From assembly GCA_015698045.1 (NCBI GenBank), contig BLAL01000079.1:124001-188000 (forward strand): 64,000 bases of DNA, read 5' to 3'. How positions within the stretch are numbered: the first letter of the stretch is position 1; each line of letters starts with the position of its first letter. The position numbers and the translations under genes are program-made. A model generated the notes under the pieces. The model did no database searches. It was not told the origin of the DNA and worked only from the letters and a program-made list of their open reading frames with translations. Shown piece after piece: positions 24,480 through 36,636 of the stretch. The stretch is from Rhizophagus clarus (Eukaryota > Glomeromycota > Glomeromycetes > Glomerales > Glomeraceae).

Positions 24480-25310
24480 GCTTTGCAGGTATAGAAATAT
24501 TTGTTTATTAATAATAATTATTTCATTATTTTTTACTTCTTTTTTACTTTGTATCATAATACTGACAATAATATACATGTTTCCTTTATTTCTTTTTACT
24601 TGTATTTTAATACTAACGATCGATACTAATAATACTAATTATGTTTTTTTTACTCCTTTTACTTAATACTAACAACATGTTTATTTTTTATTTTGTCTCC
24701 TCTTTCTTTTATTTTTAGTTTATTCTTTGCAGGTATAGAAATATTTGTTTATTAATACTAATTATTTTCATTTTCTTTTTACCTCTGTTACTTTGTGTCG
24801 TAATACTAATAATAATATCCATATTTCCTTTATTCCTTTTTACTTTTACTTCAATACTAACGATACTAACAATACTAATTATGTTTTTTTTACTCTTTTT
24901 ACTTAATACCAACAACATGTTTATTTTTCCTCTTTCTTTTATTTTTAGTTTATTCTTTGTAGGTATAGAAATATTTGTTTATTAATACTAATTGTTTTAA
25001 TACTAACGCGTTTTTTACCCTAATTGTTACTTTATATCATAATACTAACAATACTATCTACGTTTCCTTTTTTTCTTTTACTTGTACTTTAATACTAACG
25101 ATAATATCCATGTTTCTACTGTTTCTTTAACTTTTTTTACTCTAATATTAACAACACTAACAATACTAGCAATATTTCTTTTATCTTTATATCTAATACT
25201 AACGTTACTATAGCTGTTTCTCTTCTTTTTACATCTAATTGTATCGTTACTCTTTCTTTTTTTACTTTTATATATTCTGTATATAGTAATAAATACTTGT
25301 AATTTTTTAT
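24480..25310. repeat. ~235-bp tandem repeats, T-rich with TACTAAC motifs
   Basis: The block TTTGCAGGTATAGAAATATT then TGTTTATTAATA recurs near 24483, 24727 and 24955. Between copies the sequence is pyrimidine-rich with many AATACTAAC/GATACTAAC motifs. The short T-rich open frames here (for example 24263-24511) follow from composition and are not genes. Confidence 0.7.
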
Positions 25311-26015
25311 AATTTAATTCATATATTATATCTAATAAAATATATATTATATAAACTTATAGTACAAAAATGAATTTTGAAACATTACAAAATATTTATG
25401 TAAAATTACGAATCGTCAAAATATTTAAAAAGTTGCAAAATATTACGCAATAAAATTACACAATATTACAAACCGTAAAATCACGAAACTTTGCATATCG
25501 TAATATTTCAAAATATTTTAAAAAGTTACAAAATATTACGCTTACGCAAACTTGCGGTGGGTCTGAAAACTTACGAAATATTATGTAAAATTACGAAATA
25601 TTGCGAATGCGTAAAATTATGGAATATTACGAACCGTAAAATTACAAAACTTTGCATATCATAATATTTCGAAATATTTTAAAAAGTTACGAAATATTAC
25701 TCTTCCGCAAACTTGCGACGGGTCTGGAAACTTATGAAATATTACGATGCGTAATCTTGCGCAACTTTTCGCACTATAAAATTTCCTGATGTTGTTCCAT
25801 TCCTCAGAACCCACTTGATCATTATATATATAAAAAAAGTATCTTTTTATTATACAAAACGCACTTTTGGTACGGTTGATGCTGGATTTCAGTTTGCCAT
25901 AAAAAAGTATACTACTAGTAAAATTGCAAAATTTAAAATTTATTATAGCTAAACCAAAACTCATTATTCATGTATTTCTTAAAGTTTCTGCTTCTTCCAA
26001 AGCACGAAGTGAAGC

Positions 26016-26440
26016 TTAAGCTTTAAAAGTTCTAGTATAATTTGCGATCCAATTTTGAATTGTTACAACTTTTAGGATATCACTTTCTTCTATTTCTCCT
26101 TGTGACGCACGTTCTGTAAGATTATCATACATTTCTTGTGCGGTCATTTTCTTCCTTTTGTCAATATTCCCATTCAAAAACATTATTTCCATTAACGCTT
26201 TAATTTCTGGCTTTATTCTTTTCACCGTTTCTCACTGGTTTATTGTTTGCTTTTCTTTTAGTGCACACCCTACAAAAAAGATATCATATCTATAAAAAAT
26301 AAATATTGGCAAATTAACAAATAGCAAGAAAATACCACACTGTATTGCAAAACTTACATTATGTTGTGTTATGTATTTTCTTTATTTGTAAGGTCAACCA
26401 AATCCAAATCAACAGAAGAAACTATATTCTAATTTGGAAA
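26016..26440 (-). pseudogene. Remnant of a transposon-associated protein (IQNWI motif)
   Basis: The main frame (26225-26016) reads MFLNGNIDKRKKMTAQEMYD and LKVVTIQNWIANYTRTFKA. I recognise this C-terminal module (…T.QNWI..Y) from many transposon-linked proteins of Rhizophagus. An upstream minus-strand piece (about 26440-26260), with a GTAAGT donor and a TTTTTTGTAG acceptor, reads SSVDLDLVDLTNKEN and CTKRKANNKPVRNGEKNK. It looks like the preceding exons, with stops. Role unknown. Confidence 0.4.
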
Positions 26441-26659
26441 TTGTGTTAATATTTCTACAATAAATAATAAGGAAATTGTAAGTATTCACTGAATTTATTT
26501 TCTGATTGTTGTTCTGAATATTTATTTCTGAAGCTAATAAACAAATATTTGAAATTTTAAATTAAAGTTCAAGTCAACAAAAAAATGATCTATAACATAC
26601 ATATTGGTCTTAGTATTGGAGTTATCCATTGATTAGTCACTTTAGCCTAATAAAAAGTT

Positions 26660-28345
26660 TTCGCATCAATTTGTACCAAATTTATATCCATAAGTTATGC
26701 ACTATATAGTGAGCCCATTTGGCACAAAATTTGTACTGTATTTATTTTAAGCTTATTCAAGTTGTAGTCCAGCTTTAATCTATTTTTGTATATAGATTTA
26801 TACCATTTTTATATTTAAATTTGTGCCAAATAAATCTGTATATGAGCCACTTTTTTATATGTAGTTATATTAAATATATTTCAATTATGAGCTATTTTGA
26901 ATATAAATTTGTATATGTATTAGCAAATTTTATATATTTGTATTACATATGTTTAAATATATTTTAAAGTAGAAAACAAATAATTAAATTTTTATAAAAA
27001 TAAGAAGTTATTGACATGATAATAACCTAAGTACCAGAATATTAGGTTTCTTCAGAGTTCGAAGCTGGATTCTTATAAAAAGCCCCAAAAAAGAGAGGAA
27101 CAATTAATAAATATTTCATTAATATAAAGACTTAAAGAAAAAACCCACATGCAAAATTCCAAACGTCTGAAAATCAGAAGAGCCGGTCTTCTAAAAAAAA
27201 GAAAAAAAAATAACATAATATAAGTAAAATTTCGTTAAAAAATGATTAATAAAAAGTCCATTAAAAACCCACAGAAAACAAATCCCCAGATCAAAAATTG
27301 CTGAATTCTGAGTTCCATGCTCTGTTCTATCTAAAAAAAATGAATGAATGAAATGTTAGAAAACATTTTATTAAAAGAGATATATTAAAAAAAAAACTCC
27401 TCTTCCTACCAAAATCTAATATGTCTGAAGGCTAAAACAAAAAAAAAATCTAAAAAAAAGAAAAATTAACACTTGAACAAAAAAATACAACAAAATAATA
27501 AAAAAAAAGTGCTACCTCCACTTTCATGAAATAAAAATGAAACCTAAAAAAAAAATGATGTTAATAATTTTAACAGTAAAAAAATAGGAAAAAAAAGAAA
27601 AATAAACACCCACCTGGCCGTCTCCAGTATGGAAAACTTGTATTTTCCATATTCTTGGTAAGCTTTTATTTTTTTTCTTCTTGGGAAATAGTTTTCTTGG
27701 AATTTTGATGTTTCTAAAGTTAATGAAAAGGGAAGTATGAAAGAGAGGAAGAAAGAAAGAGAGGAGGGAGGAAAAACGAAAGAGAAAGTTTTGTTAAAAA
27801 AAAGTTAAAAAAAAAGTTTAAAAAAGAGATCGGAAATCAGTATTAATAATAATATTTCACGTGATACACATACACGTGATATGCAATTTTAAAAATATTT
27901 GTGTTGATCATTACGTAAGATTTTTACTATATTATTGATAAGGTCAATAATCCAGATAATAAACTTATATATTTAAGAAAAAGAATAAATATTAAATGTT
28001 ACATGAAGAAATACTGCAAAATTAGTACGAATTTAGTATATAATTAAGAAAAAACTATAACTGGTACAAATTTAGTATATGGTTCAAAAAAAAATTCAAA
28101 ATGTGTAATTAATATGAATATAGATATAAAACTAGTATAAAACTAAGCAACTAGTACAAATTTAGCATATTATGAGTATAAAATTGAGTGATTAACACAA
28201 ATTTAGTACATGATTAAAAATACATAATTAGTATAAAACTAAGCGAATAGTACAAGTTTAGTACATTTTTAAAAAATAATTTTTTTAAATTTTATTAAGT
28301 GGCTCAAATTTAGTATATAAAATTAACAATATACATAAATTTCAA
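26660..28345. mobile_element. Inverted-repeat element with microexon-like cassette
   Basis: The left (26690-26960) and right (27990-28345) flanks carry many copies of a TACAAATTTAGTA / TATAAATTTGTACC motif in opposite orientation. Both outer parts contain GAGCC (GAGCCCATTTGGCAC left, rc GAGCCACTTAATAA right). Boundaries and duplication could not be fixed. The centre (27040-27900) is an exon-intron-like series read on the minus strand with CACGTG at 27858 and 27873 at its 5' side. Confidence 0.5.
27040..27840 (-). repeat. Microexon-like cassette, minus strand
   Basis: Read on the minus strand, a pyrimidine-rich leader (TTTCCTCCCTCCTCTC at about 27770) is followed by blocks of 35-60 nt. These are each preceded by T-tract plus TAG (CTTTTTTTTAG-like) and followed by GTAG/GTGG-type donors. 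One example is a block ending at 27159 before GTGGGT. The introns include TTTAACGAAATTTTAC-like sequence. Exon sequences differ from one another, and no continuous reading frame results. Confidence 0.5.
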
Positions 28346-28378
28346 ATGAATACAATATAAATTACAAACGATGACTAT

Positions 28379-31300
28379 TTACTGGGTAGAAGGAGCAGTA
28401 AAACTAGGATTTGGTTTCGTAGTTGGAGTTTTTTCCAATTTTTTTATTTTTGCTGGTGTAATTGTTGTCCATTCATTTATGTGAGGTAAAGTACGTACTA
28501 GTATATGACTTGCATTAGGACCGTCAACAGGCCAAGTCCATTCGTTCCAATTATTTATACCAGCTATAGTTCTGATTTTTGTTTTTTTGTCTATCCAAAA
28601 AGTTGCATCAAAATTTTGATCTAATATCAAAAATCAACATATATTTTTATGATTTTTACCAGATTCCCGATCAGGTATCAATTGTGAAATACGAGTTCCT
28701 GAAATATTCTGTATTGCTTTTTGAATATCTTCTTCATCAGTAATATTACATCCAAGTCTTACATAATGTTTTATTGCTTGGGAAATCTATGAAAATAAAA
28801 TGATGTAAGTAATAAAATTATATTTTTTTTAAAAAAATTTTACATTACTTGAGCGTGATGAGAATCTATTGATGTTTTAGCTTCTCCAGCCTCTAAAAAT
28901 ATCCACCGCCTTACTTCTATATTGTACCAATCATACCAGTAAGAAAGAATAATCATCAGTTGTGTATTGTGATAATGTGGACCATTATCAGAGATAATAG
29001 TTATCCATTTAGGTTTGTGTTCAAGATTTTCTATTACGGCATGGAGTGAAGAGGCAGTGAACCAAGCATCTTGCTTGGTATCATCAGACCAGTGATCAAA
29101 CGCTTCAATGTTCAAAGTTTGTGTATCCTTGATTTTTTGATATACAAGAACTGAATGCAAAGTCCACCCACGTTTTCCAAAAAATTCAGATTTTGTTTCA
29201 CGAGAAGTTTGCGGGAGAATTCTCATTTTATAATCAACGATAAGAATTGCACCATCATCATCTAATTCTTGAAGTTTAATATTAAACTGTGAATTCAGAT
29301 AAAATTTTCTCATAAGGTGAGACAACCAGAATATTAGTTGCTTTAGTTTAATATTCAAAAACTCGTGATGCTCTGTTGATAATTGTTTTTTTAATAGCTC
29401 AAAAATAAAAAATAATTTGTTGCATTGTGAGCATGCATCAATATGTGATTCTGAACATATTTCAAAAGCGTGAACTAAACAATGACAAATACAAGGATGA
29501 TGTTTTGGCTTTCCAGTAATATCAACTTCCAACTCTTTTTCAAAATCTTTTCTAAGATATTGTCGAAAAATCTGTAGCTGCTTACATAAATCATTCTTTT
29601 TCAAGTATTAAGCGTTATTATTATTATTGTAACATAATAATTATAAAGGTATATATGAATATCTACCTTCAACTGTGTATTTACAATATTATTTTCTACC
29701 AATTTCTCAAGATCTGAAAATACTTCATAAAAATTTTCATTACATATTGAACACAGTCCCCCTAAATTTTCCTTATAGACAAATCTATCGCTTTCTAACC
29801 GTGTCATAAAGGATGTACGTCCCATACCATTGGGATAAAGTTCTATAAACTTTTCCCATAAAGATTTTTTGTTATTCTGCAGATACAAGATAAGTAATCC
29901 ACTTTCATTGTCCGTCTTATAGGATGACATGTTTACATTATTTTTATCAGAAAAAAAAGAGTCAAATTGATCTAATTTTTCTTGTGATAATCTCATACGA
30001 TGTGTGACAGGCTTCAACATTGGAGGACAGCCATAACCACATAATCGTGAATGTCATTTTGCATCAATTATTGTGTGACTTCCAACCTATGATTTATATA
30101 GGTTATATTGCATAAAAAAAAATCATACGATCTTAATTTTTCAAATAAAAAATTTTTCAAAATTATAATTTCATTTTATTATTATCAAACAATAAAACAC
30201 AACATTTTTTTTTTCTAACATATATACATAAATCTATCTAAAATGTTCATATAAAACAATAAAAAAAAAATCTAAATAGATAAAACTCTTTTTGTTCATT
30301 AGTACATGTTTTCGTTATAATTATATGTAATAGATTATATTACATTTACCTTTAGGTTTTTTTCAAGTTGAGAATACGTGAATTGATCAGCAATTATAGA
30401 TAAGACTCTACGTTTACCATCATGAGTTTTTTTATTTTCTTTTATAGCACGATCAAATCAATTCCAAAATTTTTTTGTTGAATTTGGCATATGAACAAGT
30501 ATCGATACAAGAAAACCCATTTTGTAAAGATTTGAGATTGTATCTTTATCTTTTGTAGGATTAGAGGCTCGTGTCCAAAACTGAAACTTTTTATAATAAA
30601 ATTAGTACATTGAAATTTTTTTTAAATACAAAAAACTAACCTTTGATTCATCAGAATTGAAAGGAGTGATTAGATGAGCACCTGCTGCTTTTAGTAAAGC
30701 TCGCCATGCTCGCAATTCCCTATCACCGAATTTGTGGCTCTTTGGATAAATTTTTTTCAGATTCGAATAAAGTTCAAAAATATCACTTTCTTGTTTTCCC
30801 CACATGTCAAAAATTGTATACCAATTAATCTTTGAAATAGTTCGTCTTTTTAGATAATAATCAAATAACTTGGTCATTAGCATCAAATTATTCCAGTTAC
30901 TAGGTATGCATGTAGGGACGTGATGCACACATAATGAATTTTGTGTTTTTTGATCTTTGAGACTATAAAGTTCACTCCCATCATACTTTCTCATAAAGCC
31001 TGATACACGCCAAACTTCACTTGGTGTTAACCCACGAATTATTTTTATTTTTTGTGCTTGTTGATAAATTTCAAGAATACATTCATTATCAACAATTTTT
31101 GAAACAAATAATGCTTGTCTCTTATTATAAAAATGAAGAAGAGAGGATGAATAGCCAGAACCAGCATTGCGCCAATCGGGATGAGATGATACCCCTAAGT
31201 CATGTACAAAAATTTTGTATTTATCAATTGTAATTTGAAACGAAATAAATCTAACATCACGAGATAATTCCTCTATTATTTTTGGATTATCCTGTCCTAT

Positions 31301-31651
31301 TATTGTTGGTCCTGAAAACTTAGTTGAATTATGAAAAATTTCTTTATATAAAGAGCTAATAGCTTTAGTAGGAGAGGTTTCTATTTGTCCAGAAATTGAA
31401 CCAAAACTACAAAAATATCCTGGCTGCTTAGGGTGTTCTGAGTTTCCAAGAATTACTGAAACTATAAACTCCCAATTATTGCGAAAAACACGAGTCTTCT
31501 GATCTAAACGAATAGAAAAAAATATAAGTTCATTACTACAATTTATAGATCGAGAACTCCACCAGTAATGAGCAAACGGTCCATAGTGCAAATTTTCATT
31601 AATAGTGCCTGATGTCAATAATGTAACTGGAACTTCAAGGTGTTTTGCCAT
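28379..31651 (-). pseudogene. Five-exon DDE-like transposon-derived gene, three TGA stops
   Basis: Exons on the minus strand are 31651-30641, 30580-30350, 30086-29667, 29595-28849 and 28786-28379. Every exon length is a multiple of three, every intron is phase 0 with GT..AG, and the total is 938 codons. It contains a Cys/His cluster (HHPCICHCLVHAFEICSESH then DACSQC), ILIVDYKMRILPQTSRETK, EAFDHWSDDTKQDAWFTASS, TIISDNGPHYHN and TSIDSHHAQ. D-D-H/E-like spacing suggests a DDE nuclease fold. I recognise the family from memory as abundant in Rhizophagus. Exactly three premature stops occur, all TGA, at FWN*FD (exon 2), AK*HS (exon 3) and IC*FL (exon 5). No flanking TIRs were identified. Confidence 0.75.
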
Positions 31652-32068
31652 TATTTTTATAAAAGAAAGAAGTCAACAACAGATTTTGAATGCGACCTTT
31701 ATTACTATAATTTTATCCCTGAATGATGTTATTATTGATATTAATAATCAATGTCGATCATAACTGGTCAACCGGATCAGCACTTAATTGTAATAATGGC
31801 TGTAATGCTGGCCGGAATTAAATGATCAGCATAATAATTTCTTTATTTGGAATACTTGTAAAACCAATATGACCAGATTTTTGCAAGGGAAAATATTTCC
31901 TTTTGGGATTTTATGTAACGTCATGTGATAATATGGCCAATAAAAATAAGGTTACATAATTTAAATTTATTTATACTCTAAACGTTACAAATATTTTTAA
32001 TTATATAGAAGATATATAGATTATAATTTGTTTTTTACTAAATTAAAAAAATTAAAAGTTTTTATTTC
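31652..32068. other. Upstream flank of the DDE-like gene
   Basis: It contains TCATGTGATAATATGGCCAA near 31921-31940 (E-box-like plus inverted CCAAT-like) and repeats of a GGTCAACCGGATCAGC-type sequence. It is probably promoter or transposon sequence. No gene seen. Confidence 0.3.
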
Positions 32069-33000
32069 TTATTTTCCAGCTATAATAAATCCTATATTTT
32101 TATTATAAATTTCACAGTTTTCTAAATAATAAATAATTGATTGATTAAAAATATATAAAAATAAAATATACTGACCAATAACTGAAAAACATCCAAAAAT
32201 ATTTGCCATTCTTTCTTTATAAACATATACAGAAATATAGGAAAGTGAATCAATACAAGTGACATTATTATCCATATAAAAATATTAGTTTAATAACTAT
32301 ATCACTAAAAGTCAGACAAGATAAATTTTTGATCTTAGAAAAGCAAATGCATAATCATCATATTTAACAGGATCTTTTTAAGTAACATTTACAACACAAA
32401 TTCTTGGCAAGGCTAAAAAATAAAATAAATTTAGTAATATATATTTAGTAATAAATTTATAAAAATTTATTATTACCTGGTGTATGAGATATTCTTTCTA
32501 ATATTTCTAAACAGTTTCTACTTTGCCATCTTTTTACTCTTAAATTTCCAGATTTTGCATTGTTATTTTGATTTAAAGCTATAATATTTTTTTTTTTTTT
32601 TATTTTTTTATTTTTTTTTTTAAGGTATTGAAAGCGCACCTGCGTTTATTAGATAAAGAGAAGATACAAATAAAATATCGCTTCTATTCTGTATGTGGTA
32701 CTCTCAGTTTTAAAGCTATAATATTATTAGGATTAAAATTTAATTTCAAACTATCAGTTTTATATTTTTATGCTACTTGAATCCTTTTTATTCTTTGACT
32801 AAAATAGGCTTTATATTTACAGCATTGTGATACTAAAAATTTGATATCTAACTTGTTAGATGATAAAATAATTCCTGTTTAAAACGTTATTTCATCATCT
32901 TGAGTAATTATATTATCTGGTTGATTATATATTAAATTTATTTTTATTTGACTTTGTTTTAAAACTAAATTATTATTTTTTCAGAATTAAAAATAGACTA
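32069..33000 (-). pseudogene. Unknown gene, decayed and split by a small retroposon
   Basis: Minus-strand pieces read in order: LVLKQSQIKINLIYNQPDN, TGIILSSNKLDIKFLVSQCC, FNPNNIIALNQNNN, [insertion 32589-32708], GNLRVKRWQSRNCLEILERI. After an intron (GTAATA...ATTTTTTAG, TACTAAAT branch, about 32474-32412) come LPRICVVNVT, KYDDYAFAFLRSKIYLV and finally the piece 32275-32069 (MDNNVTCIDSLSYISVYVYK). Several stops interrupt it. No family recognised. The continuity across the insertion shows it was one gene. Confidence 0.4.
32589..32708 (-). mobile_element. 120-bp tail-only retroposon with 17-bp duplication
   Basis: The poly-T run on the plus strand (about 32589-32622) is followed by a short body ending GGTACTCTCAG. 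The 17-bp duplication TTTAAAGCTATAATATT flanks it exactly (32572-32588 and 32709-32725). Its body matches the 40099 copy in spaced blocks (rc: ACTG.GAGTACC, AATAAA, GGT.CG). It is a severely 5'-truncated non-LTR insertion or a SINE using a LINE tail. Confidence 0.8.
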
Positions 33001-33209
33001 TTTCTATTTATACACTAGTGTATTTGTATACAGGTTATGTGATCAGCATAAAATTTCCTTTTATAAAAATATTGTTACATAAAATTAGGGAGGGTGTAAT
33101 ACTGGGTAATAATGGTCATATGACCTAAGTTTCGCACACTAGTGTAAATTAAGAAATTTTCTTAAAAATATTAATATTATATATATTAACTAAATCTGCA
33201 GCCCTATAT

Positions 33210-34580
33210 CAGGAAATTAAACATAACATAATATTCTGTAAATTTATAGTTTTTTGCAAATTTATGTAATTTTATAATATAATATTTTATATATTTACAA
33301 GTCACTATAAGTCTATAATTTTACATATATTTTTATCAAAAGATTTTGAAAAATTACATGATTGTAAATATTTCAAAACTTTACAAAAGAAATGTTTTGT
33401 AGCATTTCATGATTGTAAATATTTCAAGATATTACAGAAGAAAAGTTCTGTAGTATTACATGATTGTAAATATTTTGTAGCATTATTAATAATCATATAT
33501 TTTTTCTAAGAAAATTTCTAAAATTTTCAGAATTCCATGCAATCTGAAAGTAAATAATTTTACCCTTGAGAATTACCCTTTTTGGATTTTAACTGTGGCT
33601 TGTATATAAACTAAATGAATAATCAATAGATAAAATAAATAGCAAAAAAAAGCTGTGCAGTATATTGTACAATTAAAAATAAAAAAAAATTTAAATTTAA
33701 ATTTCACTAAGATATTTATTTTTACGTATTTAAATATAAAATATTATTATTGACATTATTTTAATTTTTTTTATGCAATTTATTAGTATTCTGATATGCT
33801 TTTTTTTTACTATTTTATGTTAGAATTTTGATTGTTATTTTATGATAACTAAAGGAAAAGAAGTGATATTATATACAAATGTTAAATTAATTTTTTAATA
33901 AGTTAGAATTTTTATAATATCTGATATGATAAAAAAAAATAATCTAAAGATTTATTTATTTCTTGCTCATATTTTTTTGATGTATTGATAAACTAAATCT
34001 TTAAGATTAATTAATTGATATACACTCTATAAAATTATTTTTTCAAGAAAAGAGTGGTAATAATATAAATAAATTAATAGATGTTTGATATTTATGAACA
34101 TACAAGTCACAATTAAATCCCAAAAAAGTAATTCTTAGGAGTAAAATTATTTACTTTCAGATTGCATGGAATTCTGAAAATTTTGGAAATTTTTTTAGGA
34201 AAAATATATGATTATGTATTATTAGTAAAATATTTCATAGAATTACATGATCATAAATATTTCAAAACATTACAGGAGTAATGTTCTGTAATATTACATA
34301 TTTGTAAATATTTTGTAGCATTACAAGCAAAATATTTTGTAGTATTACATTATTGTAAATATTTCATAGCATTACAGATAAAATATTTCATAGTATTATA
34401 TGATTGTAAATATTTTGAAACATTACAAAAGAAAAGTTTTGTAGCATTACATAATTGTAAATATTTTGTAGCATTACAGGTGAAATATTTTGTAGAATTA
34501 TATGATCGTAAATATTTTGAAATATTACAGGAAAAAAGTTCTATAGTATTACATTTAATATCATAAATATTTTGTAACTA
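33210..34580. repeat. Inverted-repeat element with tandem arms
   Basis: The left arm (33210-33535) and right arm (34160-34580) are inverted relatives. Near the centre TTTTCAGAATTCCATGCAAT continues into CTGAAAGTAAATAATTTTAC on one side and appears inverted on the other. Outside, both arms are tandem 50-60-bp units of ACATGATTGTAAATATTT and GTAGCATTACAG type. The middle (33580-34130) holds no gene. Outer ends and target duplication were not resolved. Confidence 0.6.
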
Positions 34581-34794
34581 GTGTTCTGAATGGGTCAAAT
34601 TGGATCAAGTCAGACAGATTACCTGACTAATATTTTTTTCAGATCAGATCAGGTCAGGTAACCTGTCTGACCTGAAGCAATTCATCTATTATTATCATTA
34701 TAGCAAGAAAAAATTTTATTCTATTATTCAAAAAATCAAGTTAAAAATCAGGTTTAATGATTTTATTAAAGTAATTAACAAAAAACTATGCCAA

Positions 34795-35234
34795 ATCGTT
34801 TATCAACTTTTTTTAAGCGCTTAATTTAAAAAAAAGCAATGTATTTTTTTGATGTATGTTTAATTTAAAAAAAAATGCTAAAATATGTTTTTTTAAAGTT
34901 TTTTATTAATTTAAGAAAAAAAACTAAAATACATTTTTTTAAAGCTTTTAATTTAAAAGAATGCCAAAATATGTTTTTTAAAATATTTAATTTAAAAAAC
35001 ATATTTTATTTTTTTAAAACATTTAATTATAAAAAAATGTTTAAAATTACATTTTTTAACATTTTTTTGTAGTATTTAATAAAAAAATGTTAAATTACAT
35101 TTTTAGCTATTTTTTTAATGCTATATTTAAAAACATTTTATTTTTTTAAAATGTCAAATTTTTAAAAAAATATTTTTAACACTTTTTTTAAGCATTTAAA
35201 TTTAAATAAAATGTTTTTAACGACTGAATAAAAA
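34795..35234. repeat. Low-complexity TTTAA minisatellite (left half)
   Basis: Units of TTTTTTTAAAGCATTTAATT and AAAAAAATGCTAAAATAT vary in length. The array resumes at 43067-43420, showing that the LINE at 35258-43043 landed inside it. The open frame at 34875-35072 is a by-product of this repeat. Confidence 0.7.
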
Positions 35235-36429
35235 ATATTAAACCTTGCTTTAATATTTTTTTTTTTTTTTTGCAAGGTAATGCAATTCATAAGTTTATTA
35301 GTTACTATATAAATTACAGAAAGTTCTGTTGTATATTACTAATCTATTAAAATTCTGAACCAGTTTCCCATCCAAAAGATTACTCTTGTACTCTATCATT
35401 ACCTTATGTAATTCCTCTATATCCTTTCATAGTAATTATTAGATTATATAGGACCCTTAAAACATATGGCTTTAGTATATGCTTTCACTACCTTCTAAAG
35501 AAAAAATTTATATTTATATATATATAATTTAATATTATTGTATGACTTCTAAATAATCCTATTTTTCTTTTTAATAAATTGATTTATATATTGTCTTGTT
35601 TTTTCTAATGCTATTGACTATTGTTCATTATGCTCAAGAATTTTTCTTTCTTTCAGATCATATATTCTATCTTCTACTTGTAGTGTTGAAGTTCGTTTAT
35701 ATATAATATATTGGTATGCTAGTATCTTTTTCTTTAGATCTTGCTTTTTAATTCCTTTTATATATTTCCATTTTGCTATTATTTTATATTATGATTGCTA
35801 AATAATATTATAAAATTCATTAATAAATATTTCTAAGAATATGGTAGCAATTATAAGTATAGCTTTTTCTGATTTAACAATAACCTTGAGTTCTTTATAT
35901 TTTTCTTTTAGAAAAAAATTTCTTAGCATCAGATGTGTAAAAGGAATAAGTAATTCCTGATTAAAGCCAATTGTATGAGCAAAGAAATTGCTATTCCATG
36001 ATAATAGTTATTATATATTTTTGTGATCTATTTGAAATTCCTTTACTTGTAACAAAAGATCTTTAATCATTTGATCATTTTTACACATAATACTATTGGC
36101 TATTATTAACTAATTATCATCTTCATTTTTTTTTAAATACAGCCTGCATTTTATATCTCCATATAGATTATATCTTCTTTCTTTCATAATTTCCAGAGTT
36201 AGTAATAAGGGATAGTAGTGCACTAATTAGAAGAATATTAGGTTATTTGTAAGTTTTAAATGCTTTATAATTCTGTTATTTACCAATAATATTGTGCAAT
36301 TGAATCCTGTATTTTTTTTGAATACTGCCTATATGACTTTTTCTTCTATTGTTTGGGTTGTATCTTAAAATATTGTTCTGTGTGTACGATTCAAAATCAT
36401 ACTGCATCTAATGCAGACTTACATAAATT

Positions 36430-36636
36430 ATCTATAAATTTTCTGATATTCCTGTTAACTCTTTTGCCATTCCAATATAAATCATATTTTAAATCTTTTT
36501 GTTGAAAATCATTAATTGTGATACAAGTTAGTTTTTCTGTACTATTTTTAGCTACTCTATCTGCTTCTTCATTACCTTTGATTTTTGAGTGGCCTTTAAC
36601 TTTTACTAGTTTGATTTTTAAATATTTGCTATTAAT
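36430..36636 (-). pseudogene. LINE RNase H domain, C-terminal half
   Basis: The minus strand reads INSKYLKIKLVKVKGHSKIK then GNEEADRVAKNSTEKLT. KVKGHS..GNE.AD is the C-terminal signature of LINE-type RNase H, including the last catalytic Asp. With the transposon and one AAG removed, it joins in frame to the half at 42379. Stops appear further on (after LCKSALDAV). Confidence 0.85.

Larger units (their letters stand above)
21946..25791. mobile_element. 3.85-kb inverted-repeat element carrying a trihelix gene
   Basis: The left end CATCAGGAAATTTTATAG continues GGCGAAAAATTGCGTAAG. The right end is its inverse with TGCGAAAAGTTGCGCAAG. Both arms then consist of tandem TTACG-rich repeats (21960-22615 left, 25370-25770 right). 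The centre holds a four-exon trihelix pseudogene and T-rich tandem repeats. No clear target duplication longer than two bases (TT) is visible, and no transposase. The superfamily is unknown. Confidence 0.7.

Noticed and set aside
24263..24918. Several T-rich open frames (24263-24511, 24478-24666, 24715-24918)
   Set aside because: They follow from the 235-bp T-rich tandem repeat and lie on both strands.
32457..32639. 60-codon minus frame as an independent gene
   Set aside because: Its start lies in the retroposon A-tail; only the inner part (about 32474-32570) belongs to a decayed gene.
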